Made by a program: the position numbers and the translations under genes. Below are positions 13,304-17,460 of a stretch of DNA of 17,460 nt, in pieces (position 1 is the first letter of the stretch; each line of letters starts with the position of its first letter). Source of the DNA: JAJPKE01 sp052143275 (lineage in GTDB: Bacteria > Chloroflexota > Ktedonobacteria > Ktedonobacterales > JADMIN01); assembly GCA_052143275.1 (NCBI GenBank), contig JBKQTH010000075.1:1-17460 (forward strand), given 5' to 3'. The notes beneath the pieces are model-generated. The model was not told the DNA's origin and made no database searches. It saw only the letters and a list, made by a program, of their open reading frames with translations.

Positions 13304-15934
13304 ATGGCAGTGGAAAAGCTCCTTCCACAGAATGTCGAGGCGGAGGCCGGGGTATTGGGCAGCCTGCTCATCGACCCTGACGCCATTTTCCAGGTCAGCG
13401 AGTTCTTGCGGCCAGACGATTTCTATAGAGACTCCCACCGCAGCATCTATGAAGCGGTGCTGGGCCTCTACGAAGCTGGAGGACCAGCCGACCTCATTAC
13501 CCTGACTGACGAACTGGCACGCCGCGGTAAGCTGGAGGAGATCGGCGGAGCCGGCTATGTCTCTTCTCTCGCCAACCAGGTTCCTACCAGCGCCAATGTC
13601 GAATACTACGCGCACATAGTCGAGCGAGCCGCGGTACTGCGCCGGCTGATCCATGCGGCCGGGCAGATCGCCGGCATCGCCTATAATGAGCCTGAAGCTT
13701 CAACCGCTCTGGATGAGGCTGAACGGCTGGTTTTTAATGTGAGCCAACGCTATGTGCATCAAGAGTTCGAGCACATTAGTGAAACGCTCCGCGAATATAT
13801 CGATAAGCTGGACCAACTTCACGAGCGACGTGGCTCACTGGTCGGCGTCCCCACTGGCTTCAATGATCTCGATAAGCTCACCGGAGGACTGCAAAAATCT
13901 GACCTGATCATTCTGGCGGCTCGCCCGTCATTGGGCAAAACGGCGATGGCACTTTCCCTCGCTCACAATACGTCGCTGAAACACAAGAAGAGCGTAGCCC
14001 TCTTTAGTTTGGAGATGAGCAAGGAACAATTGGTCGCCCGTATACTATCGATGGATGCCATGGTGGACCAGCAAAGTCTGCGCACCGGCTACATCGATGA
14101 TGACGAGTGGGAGCGCATCAGCGAGTCGGTGGGCCGGCTCTCTCAGGCCAATATTTATATTGACGATACACCGGGCATAACTCTGGCAGAAATGCGCAGC
14201 AAGGCCCGCCGCCTCATGATGGAGCAGGGCTTTGACCTCTTGATCGTGGACTACTTACAGCTCATGCAGGGTAGCGGCGGCGGCATAGGGCATGAGAACC
14301 GCGTGCAGCAGATCTCGGAGATCAGCCGGGGCCTCAAGATTCTGGCACGTGAGCTGAACGTACCCGTGCTGGCGCTTTCGCAGCTCTCGCGAGCCGTCGA
14401 GAGCCGTACCGATAAGAGGCCACAGCTCTCGGATCTGCGAGAATCCGGCTGCCTGGCCGGAGAAACCCTGATCTACCTGCCCGACGAGGGCGTCTACCGC
14501 CGCATCGATCAGTTGGTCGGCCAGAGCGGATTCAATGTCCTGGCACTCAACACACAAACGTGGAAGCTGGAATCGCGCCTAGCGCTTCGTGCCTTCGCCA
14601 CCGGCCACAAGCCCGTCTTCCGCATGACCACACGTCTGGGACGCAACGTCCGCGCAACCGCTAACCACCGGTTCTTGACGATCGCGGGCTGGCGCCGGCT
14701 GGACGAACTGGCGCCCGAGAGCCGTATTGCCCTTCCTCGCGTTTTGCCAGGTCCCGAGACGCCCACGGTGCGCCACGAGGAGCTGGCGCTGCTCGGTCAT
14801 CTGATCGGCGACGGCTGTACCCTACCGCGCCACGTCATCCAGTACACCACTAACGACCGCGACTTGGCCGAGACGGTTGCCCAGCTTGCCACACTGGTGT
14901 TCGGCGACACCGTTCGGCCGCGAATCGAGACGCAGCGCGACTGGTATCAGGTCTATCTCTCCGCTACCGCACACCTCACCCACCGCGTGCGCACGCCGGT
15001 CGCCGGCTGGCTCGAGGAGTTGGGTGTATTTGGTCTGCGCTCGTACGAGAAGCATGTGCCCGAGCAAGTCTTCCAGCAGCCAGCAGCAGGCATTGCCGTC
15101 TTCCTTCGTCACCTCTGGGCCACGGATGGGAGCATCCATCTGAGCCAGGGGAGGAAGCATTATGCCAACGTGTATTACGCAACCAGCAGCGAAGAGCTCG
15201 CTCGGAATGTCCAGTCGCTGCTGCTCCGGCTCGGTATCAATGCGACACTGTCCCGGCATACACAGCTAGCCAAGGGACGGGACCAGTATCATGTGCGGGT
15301 GAGTGGGCGATCCGATATCTTGCGGTTTCTCACAGCCATCGGTCCACTGGGCAAGAGCAAGACTGCTCACCAGATGCACATGCTCGAGTACATTGCCGGC
15401 CGAGTGGAAAATACCAATCGCGATATCGTCCCGCGCGAGGTCTGGCAACTGCACGCACTACCAGCTCGGCATTTGGCTGGCTTGACAGATCGGCAGATGC
15501 AGGCGGCGCTCGGTAACGCTTATTGTGGCACCGGCCTCTATCGCCAGAATCTCAGCCGTGAGCGGGCAAGCCGACTGGCGCAGGTTGTGAGCTCTGACAA
15601 TCTGGGTCTTCTCGCCGAGAGCGACGTCTATTGGGACGAGGTCGTCGCGATAGAACCGGACGGCGAGGCAGATGTGTACGACCTGACTGTGGACGATCTG
15701 CACTGCTTTGTTGCATCAGAAGTGATCTCACACAATAGTATTGAGCAGGATGCGGACGTTGTCATGTTTATCTACCGCGACGAGGTCTACAACCAGGATA
15801 CCGACCGCCCCAACATCGCCGATATCATTGTTGCCAAGCACCGAAATGGTCCGGTAGGTCAGATCAGTCTGTTTTTCCAGGCTGCCCAGACTCGGTATCG
15901 AGATCTAGAACTGCGCATGCCTGGTGACTATTAG
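13304..15934 (+). CDS. dnaB: replicative DNA helicase DnaB, intein-containing precursor
   Basis: DnaB unwinds DNA 5'-3' at the replication fork as a hexamer. The N-terminal domain (about 5-105) begins LLPQNVEAEAGVLGSLLIDP, typical of the family. The RecA-like domain has Walker A ARPSLGKT (K212, T213), SLEMSKEQL, Walker B LLIVDYLQL (D316) and LSQLSRAVESR with the LSDLRESG segment. There a 429-residue intein (383-811) interrupts the protein, which resumes SIEQDADVVMFIYRDE and ends after 65 residues. The joined exteins make 447 residues, normal for DnaB. The ATG at 13304 has AAGGG 8 nt upstream. The first gene of a dnaB-dnaD-loader operon; splicing is needed for function because the intein splits the motor domain. 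Confidence 0.97.
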   Translation: MAVEKLLPQNVEAEAGVLGSLLIDPDAIFQVSEFLRPDDFYRDSHRSIYEAVLGLYEAGGPADLITLTDELARRGKLEEIGGAGYVSSLANQVPTSANVEYYAHIVERAAVLRRLIHAAGQIAGIAYNEPEASTALDEAERLVFNVSQRYVHQEFEHISETLREYIDKLDQLHERRGSLVGVPTGFNDLDKLTGGLQKSDLIILAARPSLGKTAMALSLAHNTSLKHKKSVALFSLEMSKEQLVARILSMDAMVDQQSLRTGYIDDDEWERISESVGRLSQANIYIDDTPGITLAEMRSKARRLMMEQGFDLLIVDYLQLMQGSGGGIGHENRVQQISEISRGLKILARELNVPVLALSQLSRAVESRTDKRPQLSDLRESGCLAGETLIYLPDEGVYRRIDQLVGQSGFNVLALNTQTWKLESRLALRAFATGHKPVFRMTTRLGRNVRATANHRFLTIAGWRRLDELAPESRIALPRVLPGPETPTVRHEELALLGHLIGDGCTLPRHVIQYTTNDRDLAETVAQLATLVFGDTVRPRIETQRDWYQVYLSATAHLTHRVRTPVAGWLEELGVFGLRSYEKHVPEQVFQQPAAGIAVFLRHLWATDGSIHLSQGRKHYANVYYATSSEELARNVQSLLLRLGINATLSRHTQLAKGRDQYHVRVSGRSDILRFLTAIGPLGKSKTAHQMHMLEYIAGRVENTNRDIVPREVWQLHALPARHLAGLTDRQMQAALGNAYCGTGLYRQNLSRERASRLAQVVSSDNLGLLAESDVYWDEVVAIEPDGEADVYDLTVDDLHCFVASEVISHNSIEQDADVVMFIYRDEVYNQDTDRPNIADIIVAKHRNGPVGQISLFFQAAQTRYRDLELRMPGDY
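14450..15736 (+). other. DnaB intein with LAGLIDADG homing endonuclease
   Basis: Residues 383-811 of the dnaB product. Splicing block A CLAGETLI starts with Cys1; block B GRNVRATANHRFLT has the TxxH-type His; block F is VYDLTVDDLHCFVASEVI, ending in His-Asn followed by extein Ser+1. All residues for class-1 splicing are present. The central part carries two LAGLIDADG-type motifs, LLGHLIGDG and FLRHLWATDGS, each with its Asp, so the endonuclease may be active. The insertion point, between RESG and SIEQDAD, is the one used by the Synechocystis and Rhodothermus DnaB inteins (known from those proteins), and the N-terminal half resembles them closely. Confidence 0.95.
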
Positions 15935-15953
15935 ATGGGAGGGGAGCCCACAT

Positions 15954-16649
15954 ATGCTAGGCTTCGCCGGGTTTCCTCCCGGCAAGAACCCTTACATTCC
16001 GTTGCCGGAGCAGTTCTTCACCGTGCTGCTTCCCGACATAAATGATATCGGCGAGCTCAAGGTCAGCTTGCATCTCTTCCGGCTGCTCTATCAGAAGTAT
16101 GGCGACCCACGTTGCGTCAGCGACCGTGAGCTGCTCTCGGATCAGCTGCTTCGCCGGGCAATGAGACGCCCAGGAGATCCACGGCCGGTCGAGGAGCAGC
16201 TACGGGCAGCGCTGGAGCTTGCACTGCTACGGGGGACGCTGCTGCGAGTGCGGGTTCGGGTAGATGATGGTATTGTAAGCTGGTACTTCTTTAACACCGA
16301 GCGCAGCCGAATGGCGGTGGCCAGATTGCAGCGAGGGGAGGACTCGCCGGAACTGCTGCTCGAGCTGGAGGATCCGGCCTGGCTCCCCGGTGAGGGAGGG
16401 CCAGTGTATGCCGTCGAGCTGGAGCGGCCAAACATATTTTCGCTGTATGAGCAAAACATAGGAGTATTGCCCCCCCTTCTGGCCGAGGAGTTGCGGGAAG
16501 CTGAAGTGGCGTACCCCTACGAATGGATCGAAGAAGCATTCCGGCTGGCCGTTTTGCAGAACAAGCGTCGCTGGAGCTATATACGCGCCATCTTAGAGCG
16601 CTGGCAAACTGAAGGGAAGGGAGAGCAGGCGTATGGAGCGCATGGGTGA
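15954..16649 (+). CDS. DnaD-domain replication protein
   Basis: A 231-residue protein. The N-terminal part (about 8-130) has a winged-helix-like region, IPLPEQFFTVLLPDINDIGE with LFRLLYQKYG. The C-terminal DnaD/DnaB_2 domain includes NIFSLYEQNIGVLPPLLAEE, then YPYEWIEEAFRLAVLQNK and RRWSYIRAILERW, the diagnostic YxxxxI-W motif of DnaD. In Firmicutes DnaD and DnaB-type proteins recruit the helicase and its loader to DnaA-bound origins. The frame opens upstream at 15924, but the ATG at 15954 is chosen because GGGAGGGGAG lies 7 nt before it and the upstream part would overlap dnaB. It starts 19 bp after dnaB and overlaps the loader gene by 17 bp, so the three genes are probably translated as one operon. 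Confidence 0.88.
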   Translation: MLGFAGFPPGKNPYIPLPEQFFTVLLPDINDIGELKVSLHLFRLLYQKYGDPRCVSDRELLSDQLLRRAMRRPGDPRPVEEQLRAALELALLRGTLLRVRVRVDDGIVSWYFFNTERSRMAVARLQRGEDSPELLLELEDPAWLPGEGGPVYAVELERPNIFSLYEQNIGVLPPLLAEELREAEVAYPYEWIEEAFRLAVLQNKRRWSYIRAILERWQTEGKGEQAYGAHG

Positions 16650-17460
16650 TATTCTTGCCCGAACGGCCACCCGAAGCGTTGGAGGTCTGCGTGGGACCAG
16701 CCGAGCGCTGAAATCGAAAAATCCCGGCGTAACACCGGTGACACGCCCCGCCACACAACGAAATAGCGCGACGGCGACGCCGTCCGCTGCGCGCCAAGTA
16801 GCGGACGGCCAGCCTGCATCCGCCGGAACCCTGCCTAACGACCAGGTGCTGGAGTTGCCAACCCGCAGCCGGTTGCCGAGACGAAGGCTAGCTCCTGTCC
16901 AGGTTCGGCGGCCACTGCAAGTGGAGGAGCCGGACAGTCCCGATACGCAGACGCCGATGGGCGACGTCGTAGAGACTCCGCTTGCGCGCCGTCGCCCCCA
17001 GGGTGAACGTCTTCGCCCGGATGTCGCCGCAGATGAGGCTCCACCTAGCGTCTCTCGCCAGAAAAGCCGAGAGCGGCGCAAGAATGAGCCCAACATCTGC
17101 AGCGAGTGTGGCGGAGCTGGATATGTAAGAATGGATCTGCCGCTAGGAGACCCGTCCTTTGGCAAGCCAGTGCCCTGCCAGTGTCGTGAACGCGAGTGGG
17201 AGGAGCGTCGGCGCCTTGACCTGCGCCGTTTCTCCAGTCTCGATCCGTTCCATGACAAGACCTTCGATACCTTCAATCAGAAGATACCGGGAGTGCGTGA
17301 GGCGTATGATGCTGCGCGGCGCTATGCCGATGATCCACAGGGGTGGCTGGTCCTACGCGGAGGGTATGGCTGCGGCAAAACCCATCTTGCCGCAGCCATA
17401 GCCAATGCGCACCTGGCGGCCGGAGCCCATGTCTTCTTCTCGATCGTCCCCGATTTGCTG
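16633..17460 (+). CDS. DnaC/DnaI-type AAA+ helicase loader, N-terminal part (leaves window)
   Basis: ATG at 16633 overlaps the end of the DnaD gene by 17 bp and has GGGAGAG about 8 nt upstream; 276 codons are open to the window edge. Residues 1-150 are unusual: rich in Arg, Pro, Ala, Thr and Ser, without predicted fold, and probably disordered. A zinc-finger-like knuckle follows (C156, C159, C182, C184; ICSECGGAGYVRMDLPLG and VPCQC), as in DnaI/DnaC relatives. The AAA+ domain starts near 205 (SLDPFHDKTFDTF) and holds Walker A GGYGCGKTHLA (243-253). The protein should load or keep the DnaB hexamer in an ATP-dependent way. The remainder of the AAA+ domain lies outside the window. Confidence 0.88.
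   Translation, partial: MERMGDILARTATRSVGGLRGTSRALKSKNPGVTPVTRPATQRNSATATPSAARQVADGQPASAGTLPNDQVLELPTRSRLPRRRLAPVQVRRPLQVEEPDSPDTQTPMGDVVETPLARRRPQGERLRPDVAADEAPPSVSRQKSRERRKNEPNICSECGGAGYVRMDLPLGDPSFGKPVPCQCREREWEERRRLDLRRFSSLDPFHDKTFDTFNQKIPGVREAYDAARRYADDPQGWLVLRGGYGCGKTHLAAAIANAHLAAGAHVFFSIVPDLL

Noticed and set aside
13304..15934. Treating dnaB as two genes or as a disrupted gene
   Set aside because: The interrupting segment has complete intein splicing motifs at both borders in one continuous frame, so it is a spliced precursor.

Overview
The window (about 57-60% G+C by eye) carries core bacterial chromosomal genes interleaved with decayed insertion sequences. The gene set suggests a Chloroflexota bacterium, possibly a Ktedonobacteria-type genome: ScpA, a site-2 protease, a DnaD-domain protein beside a DnaC/DnaI-type loader, SUMF1-domain proteins, and many broken IS5/IS630 copies. 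That placement is an inference from gene content, since no rRNA or other marker is present.

Left part (1-5127, all on the minus strand): read in transcription order, a metallo-beta-lactamase-fold hydrolase, a 22-residue lysine-rich peptide gene (3998-4066), an M50 site-2 protease, an HD-domain hydrolase, the condensin subunit ScpA (start reassigned to 2225), a GT9 glycosyltransferase overlapping scpA by 14 bp, and the start of a small membrane protein that leaves the window. These look like housekeeping genes in one or two transcription units. A perfect 13-bp hairpin lies between the HD gene and scpA.

Middle (5265-7420): a two-gene recombination module, an excisionase-like HTH protein whose stop overlaps the start of a 634-aa large serine recombinase, with an AT-rich promoter-like region behind it.

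IS graveyard (7612-12532): a truncated frameshifted transposase, an IS630 remnant, an intact-looking SUMF1 gene, a frameshifted but structurally complete IS5-family element (perfect 12-bp ends, 3-bp TCA target duplication), a RidA-family gene, a ~125-bp tail relic of a second copy of the same IS5 family in opposite orientation, and a frameshifted IS630 element abutting that relic at a CTAG. In the IS5 element, and apparently in the second IS630 element, the transposase stop codon is supplied by the target sequence.

Right part (12533-17460, plus strand): about 770 bp without a convincing gene but with a cluster of DnaA-box-like 9-mers, a 21-bp-period repeat, a perfect 19-bp palindrome and a LexA-like dyad. 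It leads into a primosome operon: dnaB (replicative helicase, interrupted by a 429-aa LAGLIDADG intein), a DnaD-domain protein, and a DnaC/DnaI-type AAA+ loader that runs off the window. These three proteins would load the helicase, and the upstream DnaA-box cluster suggests either DnaA control of the operon or an origin.
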